This document shows positions 1 through 5,134 of a stretch of DNA of 9,459 nucleotides, piece after piece. The DNA comes from Clostridia bacterium (GTDB lineage: Bacteria; Bacillota; Clostridia; Oscillospirales; Acutalibacteraceae). Position numbers and translations under genes: made by a program. Location of the stretch: contig CAAFMR010000426.1 in NCBI GenBank assembly GCA_900764115.1, positions 1 through 9,459 on the forward strand, written 5' to 3'. How positions within the stretch are numbered: the first letter of the stretch is position 1; the number at the start of each line of letters is the position of its first letter. The notes beneath the pieces were generated by a model. It was not told the DNA's origin. It ran no database searches and saw nothing but the letters and a program-made list of their open reading frames with translations.

Positions 1-319
1 AGGGCGCAATCGCCGCCAGCGCCTTTGCCAGCCGGCGCAGTCCGGCGGCATCAAAATCGGTGTAGCTGTTGGTCAAATCGCCGGGGAGAAAGATGGCGTC
101 GGGGCGTTGGAGCGCCACGCAGTTGATCAGCCGGGGCAGCCGCACGGCGTTATCCGGCAAATGCACATCCGCCACCACCGCCACCCGGGCGCCGCAAAAG
201 GCGGCGGGCAGCCGGGGCAGAAACACCGGAATCGGCTCCACCTGGGGGGCTCCCCAGGGAATCTGTACCGCCATAACCGTATGCAGCAGCTTTTTCGACC
301 GTTTCGGCTGAATTTCCAC
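1..319 (-). CDS. Metallophosphoesterase, N-terminal part (cut by window edge)
   Basis: This is the first 106 codons of a calcineurin-like metallophosphoesterase; the rest lies beyond the window. Seen: VAVVADVHLPDN carries the D-x-H metal motif (D51, H53), and about 28 residues later DAIFLPGDLTN carries the G-D motif (G80, D81). These are the first two metal-ligand blocks of the family; the later N and H blocks would be off the edge. I chose the GTG at 319 because a G-rich Shine-Dalgarno-like run (GGGGGTGG) lies just upstream and no ATG in this frame fits. The roughly 45 residues before the first motif are basic (PKRSKK), and I see no signal peptide or membrane helix, so a cytoplasmic or peripheral enzyme is likely. 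Enzymes of this fold hydrolyse phosphomonoesters or phosphodiesters with two metal ions. The substrate cannot be told from this fragment; YkuE/YaeI-like is only a guess. Confidence 0.75.
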   Translation of the reverse strand, partial: MEIQPKRSKKLLHTVMAVQIPWGAPQVEPIPVFLPRLPAAFCGARVAVVADVHLPDNAVRLPRLINCVALQRPDAIFLPGDLTNSYTDFDAAGLRRLAKALAAIAP

Positions 320-337
320 AAAACCACCCCCGAACAA

Positions 338-348
338 ATCATAGTGTA
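338..348 (-). promoter_or_regulatory. Candidate -10 region for the metallophosphoesterase gene
   Basis: On the minus strand two overlapping -10-like hexamers lie about 20-30 nt before the GTG start at 319. One is TACACT (348-343), preceded by TGG as in an extended -10. The other is TATGAT (343-338). I see no good -35 hexamer at 16-18 nt. A promoter is expected here because the gene is separated from its upstream neighbour by 261 nt and a large palindrome, but the call rests on the -10 match alone. Confidence 0.3.
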
Positions 349-487
349 CCACAGTTGGGGGCAAAATAAAAGCAGAAAATCCAATTCCGGTTGGCGTCCC
401 GGCAAAACAGCAGACAGCCCCTCCCTCCGGCGCGCCGCTATGCGGGAAGAAGCAGCGCCCATAGACAAATTAAAAGCCGTGCCGTAG

Positions 488-548
488 TGAACTGCACCCC
501 ATTTGTTAGACATGATACCACATTGTCTAACAAATGGGGTGCAGTTCA
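488..548. repeat. Perfect 61-bp palindrome resembling IS3-family terminal inverted repeats
   Basis: Seen: two 25-nt arms (488-512 and 524-548) are exact reverse complements around an 11-nt centre (513-523). Each arm, read inwards, starts TGAACTGCACCCC and ends TTGTTAGACA. The outer bases are 5'-TG and CA-3', as in IS3-family insertion-sequence ends. From memory, unverified, arms of the type TGAACTGCACCCC...GTTAGACA occur at the ends of IS150-group elements in Firmicutes. No transposase is present, and the flanks (GTAG at 484-487, AAAT at 549-552) show no target duplication. It lies between the end of the unknown membrane protein gene and the metallophosphoesterase. It could be a miniature or collapsed IS remnant, or a hairpin co-opted as a transcription barrier. 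It is not a classical intrinsic terminator, because no T-run directly follows either arm. Confidence 0.85.
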
Positions 549-580
549 AAATTTCCGGCTACAGTGCGACTTTTCCCTCT

Positions 581-943
581 TTATACGGACCGGCGGTTGC
601 CCATATCCATATCCCCGGACAGCAACTGCTCTACCCGGTCCCATACCCATTCCAGTCCGGCGCTCTCCTGCTGCAGCAGCCAATGAAGCCCCTGCACCGG
701 GGCGGCGATCAGCGACACAAGCCGCTCCCGCAGCGCCGCCGGCAGCTCCAGCGTTTCCCCGTCAGCGATGCGGTACAGCCGCAGCCGTCCCGCCTCCAGC
801 GTATAGGCTACCGGCGATTCCGCCTGCCCATAGGAGGCTTTCTGCATATGAACCTCCGCCAGCAGGCAAGCGCCCGCCAGACCCAACACGCACAGCATCA
901 GACAAAATCCAATCAAAAATGAACCGACCCGGCTGCGTCTCAT
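581..943 (-). CDS. Hypothetical single-pass membrane protein downstream of spoIIP
   Basis: I do not recognise this 120-residue protein. It begins with a basic stretch (MRRSR), followed by a hydrophobic helix at about residues 8-29 (GSFLIGFCLMLCVLGLAGACLL). That is either a membrane anchor or an uncleaved signal sequence, leaving about 90 residues outside the membrane. The outer part has a possible short beta region (YTLEAGRLRLYRIADGETLEL), then helix-like segments containing LVSLIAAPVQGLHWLLQQ. No catalytic motif is visible. Start: GGAG at about 10 nt favours the ATG at 943. In-frame ATG at 949 and GTG at 952 are possible but sit too close to that site. The gene follows spoIIP after 60 nt on the same strand, so a sporulation or cell-envelope role is conceivable, but this is inference from position only. 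Confidence 0.7.
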   Translation of the reverse strand: MRRSRVGSFLIGFCLMLCVLGLAGACLLAEVHMQKASYGQAESPVAYTLEAGRLRLYRIADGETLELPAALRERLVSLIAAPVQGLHWLLQQESAGLEWVWDRVEQLLSGDMDMGNRRSV

Positions 944-994
944 ATCCATCACACTCCATACCGTTTCTGATGGTAGTATGCGCGCTTTGCCGCC

Positions 995-1000
995 ATTATA
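995..1000 (-). promoter_or_regulatory. Possible -10 box upstream of the hypothetical membrane protein
   Basis: A perfect TATAAT lies on the minus strand just after the spoIIP stop codon, about 50 nt before the start at 943. No recognisable -35 hexamer sits 16-18 nt upstream, where the sequence is still spoIIP coding. The downstream gene may therefore have its own vegetative promoter, or simply be read through from spoIIP. Confidence 0.25.
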
Positions 1001-1003
1001 CGG

Positions 1004-2284
1004 TTATTTCAGCAATTCCAGCAGGGTTTGCGCCAACAATTCGCCGGAATAGCTTGCCTCTGCCACGGTGTTGCCCTCGCTGCCCACCTCCACCAGCAGA
1101 TAGCCGGGGCAAATGTTCTGATTATACCGGCTGGCGACGGTGGATAACGGCCGCATCAGATCCGGATTCAACGCCGTCAGCGCCCGCTGCCATTGCGCCG
1201 CCAGCGCCAGATTTTCCCCGCAATTCGGATTGGGCAGCGCCTTTGTGCTGACCACGCCGACCACCATCATCATCTGCGCCGCCTTTTTGCCGTTGACTAC
1301 CACAGTGGGCTTGGTGAGGGTGCTGCCATCGGTGATGGCGTCCCGGTGCAGATCCAGCACGATCTGAATGGACGGATGCTGCTGCAGATTTTTCTCCACC
1401 GTAGCCGCCGAGCGGGTATAAGCGCCGCTATATTGGGGCGAATCGTGGACGGTCGTGTCGTGGATGACACCGATACCGCCCGCCGTCAGCACCCGCGCCA
1501 CCGCCTCCCCCACGGCGCAGACATTGCGGCTCTCGTCGGTGGTGCGCTCCCGGTCAGCAGCGTTATAATAGCCGGCGTCATACGGCATATACCGCTCGGT
1601 GGTATGGGTATGCACGATCAGCACCTGCGGCTCCGCGGTGGTTTGCCACCGGCGGGGCAGCGATGCGGAGAGGGCTGCCCCGATATCCACCGCCGTCCCG
1701 CTGCGGTTCTTCACGGCAATTCCGTGCAGCAGCGTATCCCCCGCCGCCAGCTTTCGTTCCGCAATCTTGCCGCCGCTGCCATCCTCCGCCGGGGCGGATA
1801 CCGGCGTTTCCGGAGCGGCAGCGCTCTCGGAGACAGACACGGCGTTCTCGGTTACCTGCCCTCCGCCGCCCTCCTGCGCCGGAGCCGCGCCCGCCGGGAT
1901 CACCACCTCTACCGGTTCTTCCAGCCGTTGTGCCAGCAGGCGGGCAGCGTTTTCCGGGTGCCGCAATCCGGCAGCCACCAGCGCCACCGCCTGTCGGGTC
2001 TGGGGGGTGCGCAGCAATCCAGCCGCCAGCACCGCCGCCACCAGCCCGCCCACGCAGCGCAGCACCCATCCCCGGCGCTCCGGGTGCCGCTGTCCCGGCT
2101 TGCGGCGGGGCGGCTTTGCCGGGGAAATTCCGGATTGTTTTCTTGGGGCTTGCCAGCTGGTTCCCTGAACCGGTTTGGCAGAACGCGTCCCCGGTTTGTC
2201 GGGTTGTAGCGGCACCGTTTCTCTGTCCGGCGGCATCCACGCGCTCCTTTGCCGCTCTGCGGATATTTGCCAGCCTGTCTGCAT
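1004..2284 (-). CDS. spoIIP: Stage II sporulation protein P (SpoIIP)
   Basis: SpoIIP is the mother-cell amidase/endopeptidase that works with SpoIID and SpoIIM to cut septal peptidoglycan and drive engulfment of the forespore. Seen in the 426-residue product: a basic, proline-rich N-terminal tail of about 72 residues; one membrane helix at about 73-91; an Ala/Pro/Glu-rich linker to about 180; and the catalytic domain from about 218. Family landmarks are VLIVHTHTTE (221-230), VLDLHRDA (309-316) and LLVEVGSEGNT (396-406). From knowledge of the B. subtilis enzyme, the zinc ligands should be H225 or H227 together with H313, and the catalytic glutamate E399. The ATG at 2284 has GGGAGGTG 6 nt upstream. 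The frame stays open to 2587, but that extension has no ribosome binding site and crosses the candidate sigma-E promoter. The N-terminal cytoplasmic tail seems long for the family. Confidence 0.93.
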   Translation of the reverse strand: MQTGWQISAERQRSAWMPPDRETVPLQPDKPGTRSAKPVQGTSWQAPRKQSGISPAKPPRRKPGQRHPERRGWVLRCVGGLVAAVLAAGLLRTPQTRQAVALVAAGLRHPENAARLLAQRLEEPVEVVIPAGAAPAQEGGGGQVTENAVSVSESAAAPETPVSAPAEDGSGGKIAERKLAAGDTLLHGIAVKNRSGTAVDIGAALSASLPRRWQTTAEPQVLIVHTHTTERYMPYDAGYYNAADRERTTDESRNVCAVGEAVARVLTAGGIGVIHDTTVHDSPQYSGAYTRSAATVEKNLQQHPSIQIVLDLHRDAITDGSTLTKPTVVVNGKKAAQMMMVVGVVSTKALPNPNCGENLALAAQWQRALTALNPDLMRPLSTVASRYNQNICPGYLLVEVGSEGNTVAEASYSGELLAQTLLELLK

Positions 2285-2339
2285 TTTCTGCACCTCCCGC
2301 CGTTCGCTCTGGTGGACAATCCTTGCCTTTCTTCTATCC

Positions 2340-2368
2340 ATCATACGCAGGGATCGGCGGGAATATGC
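2340..2368 (-). promoter_or_regulatory. Candidate sigma-E promoter for spoIIP
   Basis: On the minus strand GCATATT (2368-2362) matches the B. subtilis sigma-E -35 consensus KMATATT exactly. After 14 nt comes CGTATGAT (2347-2340), which matches 5 of 8 positions of the -10 consensus CATACAMT, including the final AT. Transcription would begin near 2333, giving an untranslated leader of about 50 nt that contains the Shine-Dalgarno of the ATG at 2284. spoIIP belongs to the sigma-E regulon in B. subtilis, so site and gene agree. The match is by eye and the -10 is imperfect. Confidence 0.5.
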
Positions 2369-2500
2369 CTGTAGACAAAACACTCGAAGTACAAAGATTC
2401 CTGCAACGGTATATTTCCCCGTTTTGTTCGTCTCATCACTTGCAATACGACAGCATGGCTGCGTTCTTCGACTTGTCACACGAAAAGCCTTTCCGTTTCG

Positions 2501-2557
2501 GGTCGGACATTTTCGGCAAACAGCGTCTTTTAGCGGCGAGTGGCGGGTTGTCCGACC
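2501..2557. repeat. Spaced 9-bp inverted repeat in intergenic region
   Basis: GGTCGGACA (2501-2509) and its exact reverse complement TGTCCGACC (2549-2557) flank 39 nt. This could form a long-loop hairpin in RNA or be a pair of half-sites for a regulator. It lies about 130 nt upstream of the candidate spoIIP promoter. A 9-bp match can arise by chance in GC-rich DNA, so the function is unproven. Confidence 0.4.
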
Positions 2558-2632
2558 AGCCGAGAGCAACAAAGCCGATATGGACACTATTTAGCCGAAA
2601 AAACCGGTGTACTCCGATTGCTCTGTCTATCC

Positions 2633-2675
2633 AAAAAAGAACACCCGGCACAGGAACAAGCGTTCTGCGCCGGGT
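2633..2675 (-). terminator. Intrinsic terminator of the PBP-pheB-hom-lysC-parA operon
   Basis: On the minus strand ACCCGGC (2675-2669) pairs with GCCGGGT (2649-2643). The pairing continues inwards as CAGAAC with GTTCCTG (one bulged base) around a GCTT tetraloop, so the stem is nearly continuous. The 3' arm is followed by GTTC and then six T residues (2638-2633). It begins about 20 nt after the stop codon of the Lys/Ala/Pro-rich gene, exactly where the operon should end. Confidence 0.88.
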
Positions 2676-2695
2676 ATCGGGCTTATTCGACCGCT

Positions 2696-3040
2696 TTACA
2701 GCAGCCACACGGGCAGCTCCTGTCCCACGGCATAGCCGGGGGCAGCCGGCTGCTTTTTCGCCGGGGCTTTGGGTGCCGCCGGCTTTTTCGGCGCCGATTT
2801 TTTGGTCGGAGCCTTTTGGGCGGCGGGTTTCTCTGCCGCCTTTTCCGCCGGAGCCTTTTTGGCTGCCGGTTTTTTAGCCGTCTTTTCTGTGGTTTTTTTC
2901 GTCGACGGTTTCTTCGCCGCCGGCTTCTTGGCTGCCGGCTTTTCCGGCGCCTGCTCCGCAGCGACGGGCGCTGCGGTTTCTTCCGCCGGAGCGGCAGCCG
3001 CCTTCGCGGCTCTCGCCAGACTGTTCTTACCTACGGGCAT
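2696..3040 (-). CDS. Small Lys/Ala/Pro-rich, histone H1-like protein coupled to ParA
   Basis: I do not recognise a named family. The 114-residue product starts MPVGKNSLARAAKAAAAP and passes through an acidic/Ala patch (about 15-35). Residues 33-98 are then a low-complexity tract of KPAAKK, KAPTKK and APKKPAAPK-type repeats, resembling the C-terminal tails of histone H1 and bacterial H1-like proteins. It ends in a non-repetitive tail, GYAVGQELPVWLL. Such a tract is strongly basic and probably disordered, so non-specific DNA binding is likely. The start at 3040 has a perfect AAGGAGGT 8 nt upstream and overlaps the parA stop by 14 nt, implying translational coupling. The frame is open to 3169, but that part is antisense-like parA shadow. 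The protein may be the partner of the ParA ATPase, occupying the place ParB usually takes; this is inference. It is the last gene before the terminator. Confidence 0.82.
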   Translation of the reverse strand: MPVGKNSLARAAKAAAAPAEETAAPVAAEQAPEKPAAKKPAAKKPSTKKTTEKTAKKPAAKKAPAEKAAEKPAAQKAPTKKSAPKKPAAPKAPAKKQPAAPGYAVGQELPVWLL

Positions 3041-3827
3041 ACGTATCCACCTCCTTTGCCAACGCAGCATACTCCTGAGCGCTGCGGCTGGAGGGCTTAT
3101 AAGCGCCCACCGGTCGGCTGCTGTCCTGCGCCCATTCCACCGAGCTATCCACCCGGATAACGGTTTCAAACACCGATACGCCCTCCATCCCGTGGAGGGT
3201 TTCCATGGTCTGCTTAAAGTAGTTTTTCCGCACCGACACCTTGGTCAGCACAATGCCCATCAGAGTCAGCGCCGGATTCATCTGCCGCACGGTGGCGGTG
3301 AATTCAAACATATTCGCCAGCCCAAACAGCCCCCAAGGGCTTGCCTCCACCGGCAGAATGAGCCGATCGGCAGCGCACAGCAGGTTCATCACCCAGCCGC
3401 CCAGAGTGGGCGGCGCGTCCAGCAGGATATAATCGTAGACCCCGCTTTCCCGCACCGGCGCCAGACAGTTTTTGAGGATCATTTCCCGCTGCCATTTGGT
3501 GAACAGCTCATACTCGATGCCGCTCATAAGGGTAGAGGAGGGGATCAGATCCAGCCCCGCATAGGGGGTGGGGATGATATAGTCGGTGAGGGGCTTTTGC
3601 TCCCGGATGGCGCAATAGAGGTTCTTTTCGCTCTGCGCCATCGCCAGCACCTCCTCCTCCGGGAAGAAGGACAGGCTCAGATTCAGCTGCATATCGCCGT
3701 CCACCAGCAGCACCCGCTTACCCATCTGCGCCAGCGCATAGCCCACATTGGCGCAGGTGGTGGATTTCCCGCTGCCGCCCTTGTTATTGGCAAAGCAGAT
3801 GACCAGGGTATCTTTCTTATCCGCCAT
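3027..3827 (-). CDS. ParA/Soj-family ATPase
   Basis: This 266-residue protein is a deviant-Walker ATPase of the ParA/MinD superfamily. Such proteins bind DNA or membrane as ATP-bound dimers and position chromosomes, plasmids or protein assemblies. Seen: the deviant Walker A NNKGGSGKST (14-23) with signature lysine K16 and P-loop K21; Walker A' LLVDGDMQ (40-47) with D43 and D45; and Walker B YDYILLDAPP (131-140). Length is typical for the small chromosomal ParA/Soj type, with no extra N-terminal helix-turn-helix as in P1-type ParA. The ATG at 3827 has AGGAGG 10 nt upstream. It follows lysC after 22 nt and overlaps the next gene, a basic low-complexity protein, by 14 nt. No ParB gene or parS-like site is seen. 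Its linkage to amino-acid genes suggests a chromosomal orphan rather than a plasmid partition system, but the cargo is unknown. Confidence 0.92.
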   Translation of the reverse strand: MADKKDTLVICFANNKGGSGKSTTCANVGYALAQMGKRVLLVDGDMQLNLSLSFFPEEEVLAMAQSEKNLYCAIREQKPLTDYIIPTPYAGLDLIPSSTLMSGIEYELFTKWQREMILKNCLAPVRESGVYDYILLDAPPTLGGWVMNLLCAADRLILPVEASPWGLFGLANMFEFTATVRQMNPALTLMGIVLTKVSVRKNYFKQTMETLHGMEGVSVFETVIRVDSSVEWAQDSSRPVGAYKPSSRSAQEYAALAKEVDTYARR

Positions 3828-3849
3828 AGGGTGTTTTCCTCCTGCCGTT

Positions 3850-5055
3850 TTATTTGTCGAAGAAGTAGTTATGCACCGCCGTCACCGCCCGGTCGGCGTC
3901 CGCCTTCGCCACCAGCACCGATACCCGGATCTCGCTGGAGGAGATCATCTGAATGTTGATGTTGGCGTCGGACAGCGCCTCAAACATCCCGGCGGCGACC
4001 CCCTCATGGGTCTCCATACCGGCGCCCACAATGGAAATTTTCGCCACATCTGTTTCGCACCGCAGCTCCTTGGCGCCCATCATATCGCAGAACTCCTGCA
4101 GCGCCGCCACTGCCTCCTCGCCGCTGCGGGCAGGCACGGTGAACGCCAGATCCTTGGTGCCGTCCCGTCCCACCGACTGGAGGATATTATCCACCGGGAT
4201 GTGGGCTTTCGCCACCCGGGAGAATACCTTAAATGCGATACCGGGGCTATCCGGCAGCGCCACCACTGAGATTCGCGCCACGCTGTCATCCTTTGCCACG
4301 CCTTTGATGAGCATTTTTTCCATTTTCGTTACCTCCTTGACCTTGGTGCCGGGTGCACTCGTCATGCTGGACAGCACCTCCAGCTCCACACTGTATTTTT
4401 TCGCCATCTCCACCGACCGGTTATTCAGCACCTGCGCCCCGGAGGTAGCCAGCTCCAGCATTTCGTCGTAGGTGATCTCCGGCAGCTTCAGCGCCCGCGG
4501 CACCTTCCGGGGGTCGGCGGTGTATACGCCCTCCACATCGGTATAGATCTGGCACAGATCGGCGTGCATGGCGGCGGCAATCGCCACCGCGCTGGTATCC
4601 GAGCCGCCCCGCCCCAGGGTGGTCACATCGTCGTATTTATTCAGCCCCTGGAAACCCGCCACCACCACGATGCGCTTTTTATCCAGCTCCGCCCGGATGC
4701 GCTCCGGGCGCACCCGCTTGATGCGGGCGGAGCTATAGGCGCTGTTGGTCTCAAAGCCCGCCTGCCAGCCCAGCAGCGAAATGGCGGGAAAGCCCAGCGT
4801 GTCGATCGCCATTGCCAGCAGGGATATGGAGATCTGCTCCCCTGCCGCCATAAGCATATCCATCTCCCGCTTACTGCCCCGGGGATTCAGCTCCTCCGCC
4901 TTGGCAATCAGGTCGTCGGTGGTATCCCCCTGGGCGGACACCACCACCACCACATCGTTTCCCTGCTTATAGGTGTCGGTGACGATCTGCGCCACATGCA
5001 TCACCCGTTTGGCGTCCGCTACGGAGCTGCCGCCGAATTTCTGTACTACTAACAT
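3850..5055 (-). CDS. lysC: Aspartate kinase (aspartokinase) with two C-terminal ACT domains
   Basis: This enzyme phosphorylates L-aspartate with ATP to give aspartyl phosphate, the entry step to lysine/diaminopimelate, threonine and methionine. Seen in 401 residues: the kinase signature KFGGSSV (6-12); the nucleotide/aspartate loop TTLGRGGSD (145-153); VEGVYTADPR (174-183); a first ACT domain from about 258 (ISVVALPDSPGIAFKVFSRV); and a second from about 338 (ISIVGAGMETHEGVAAGMFEAL). Length and layout match the lysine-type, alpha2beta2 enzymes such as B. subtilis LysC (about 408 residues). Feedback inhibition by lysine, perhaps with threonine, is expected through the ACT domains but cannot be settled by eye. 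An internal start at codon 245 probably yields a separate beta subunit. The start at 5055 is fixed by the KFGGSSV spacing; its ribosome binding site (GGAG/GGGGG) is only fair. lysC lies 79 nt after hom. Confidence 0.97.
   Translation of the reverse strand: MLVVQKFGGSSVADAKRVMHVAQIVTDTYKQGNDVVVVVSAQGDTTDDLIAKAEELNPRGSKREMDMLMAAGEQISISLLAMAIDTLGFPAISLLGWQAGFETNSAYSSARIKRVRPERIRAELDKKRIVVVAGFQGLNKYDDVTTLGRGGSDTSAVAIAAAMHADLCQIYTDVEGVYTADPRKVPRALKLPEITYDEMLELATSGAQVLNNRSVEMAKKYSVELEVLSSMTSAPGTKVKEVTKMEKMLIKGVAKDDSVARISVVALPDSPGIAFKVFSRVAKAHIPVDNILQSVGRDGTKDLAFTVPARSGEEAVAALQEFCDMMGAKELRCETDVAKISIVGAGMETHEGVAAGMFEALSDANINIQMISSSEIRVSVLVAKADADRAVTAVHNYFFDK
4321..4338 (-). promoter_or_regulatory. 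Internal ribosome binding site and start for the aspartokinase beta subunit
   Basis: Inside lysC a perfect AAGGAGGT (4338-4331) is followed after 7 nt by an in-frame ATG (4323-4321) at codon 245. Translation from here would give a 157-residue protein holding only the two ACT domains (3850-4323). In B. subtilis aspartokinase II, the beta subunit arises from just such an in-frame internal start at almost the same position. The Shine-Dalgarno spans Lys-Glu-Val codons at the boundary between the kinase and regulatory domains, where protein constraint is low, so it looks selected rather than accidental. Confidence 0.7.
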
Positions 5056-5134
5056 CGTTCCCCCATCTCCAATCTGCCGCCATAAGAGCGGCGGTCTGAC
5101 CCGTCACTTATATGTAGTTCATCCCCCGGGCAGC

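Larger units (their letters stand above)
2285..2695. other. Gene-free stretch between the terminated operon and spoIIP
   Basis: These 411 nt hold, in minus-strand order, the intrinsic terminator of the upstream operon, a widely spaced inverted repeat (2501-2557), the candidate sigma-E promoter, and the spoIIP leader with its ribosome binding site. Open frames cross it on both strands, but their products are Arg/Cys-rich or cross the terminator hairpin, and none has a credible start site. I see no gene here. A gpr protease gene, which often precedes spoIIP, is absent. Confidence 0.6.

Noticed and set aside
127..549. A 140-codon minus-strand frame over the palindrome and the metallophosphoesterase start
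   Set aside because: Another frame in the same place carries the D-x-H and G-D metallophosphoesterase motifs, and this one begins within the palindrome arm.
2285..2587. N-terminal extension of SpoIIP to an ATG at 2587
   Set aside because: The extra 101 residues are Cys/Arg-rich and unlike SpoIIP, lack a ribosome binding site, and run through the candidate sigma-E promoter; the ATG at 2284 has GGGAGGTG.
2436..2708. A 90-codon minus-strand frame in the intergenic region
   Set aside because: It starts inside the end of the Lys/Ala/Pro-rich gene and reads straight through the intrinsic terminator; no domain or start site supports it.
1663..2877. A 404-codon plus-strand frame (and others at 391-1251 and 1193-2209)
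   Set aside because: Products are Pro/Arg/Ala-rich, cross real gene boundaries, the terminator hairpin or the palindrome, and have no ribosome binding sites. They are shadows of spoIIP and its neighbours.
2768..2985. Repetitive DNA at the Lys/Ala/Pro-rich gene as a stand-alone tandem repeat or CRISPR-like array
   Set aside because: The units are irregular and follow the codon frame of KPAAKK-type protein repeats; there are no uniform repeats and spacers.
5056..5134. A lysine riboswitch or a strong promoter in the hom-lysC gap
   Set aside because: The 79-nt gap is too short for an L-box. A TATAAG (5112-5107) and a short GC hairpin are present, but no -35 at proper spacing and no T-run, so I could not support either.
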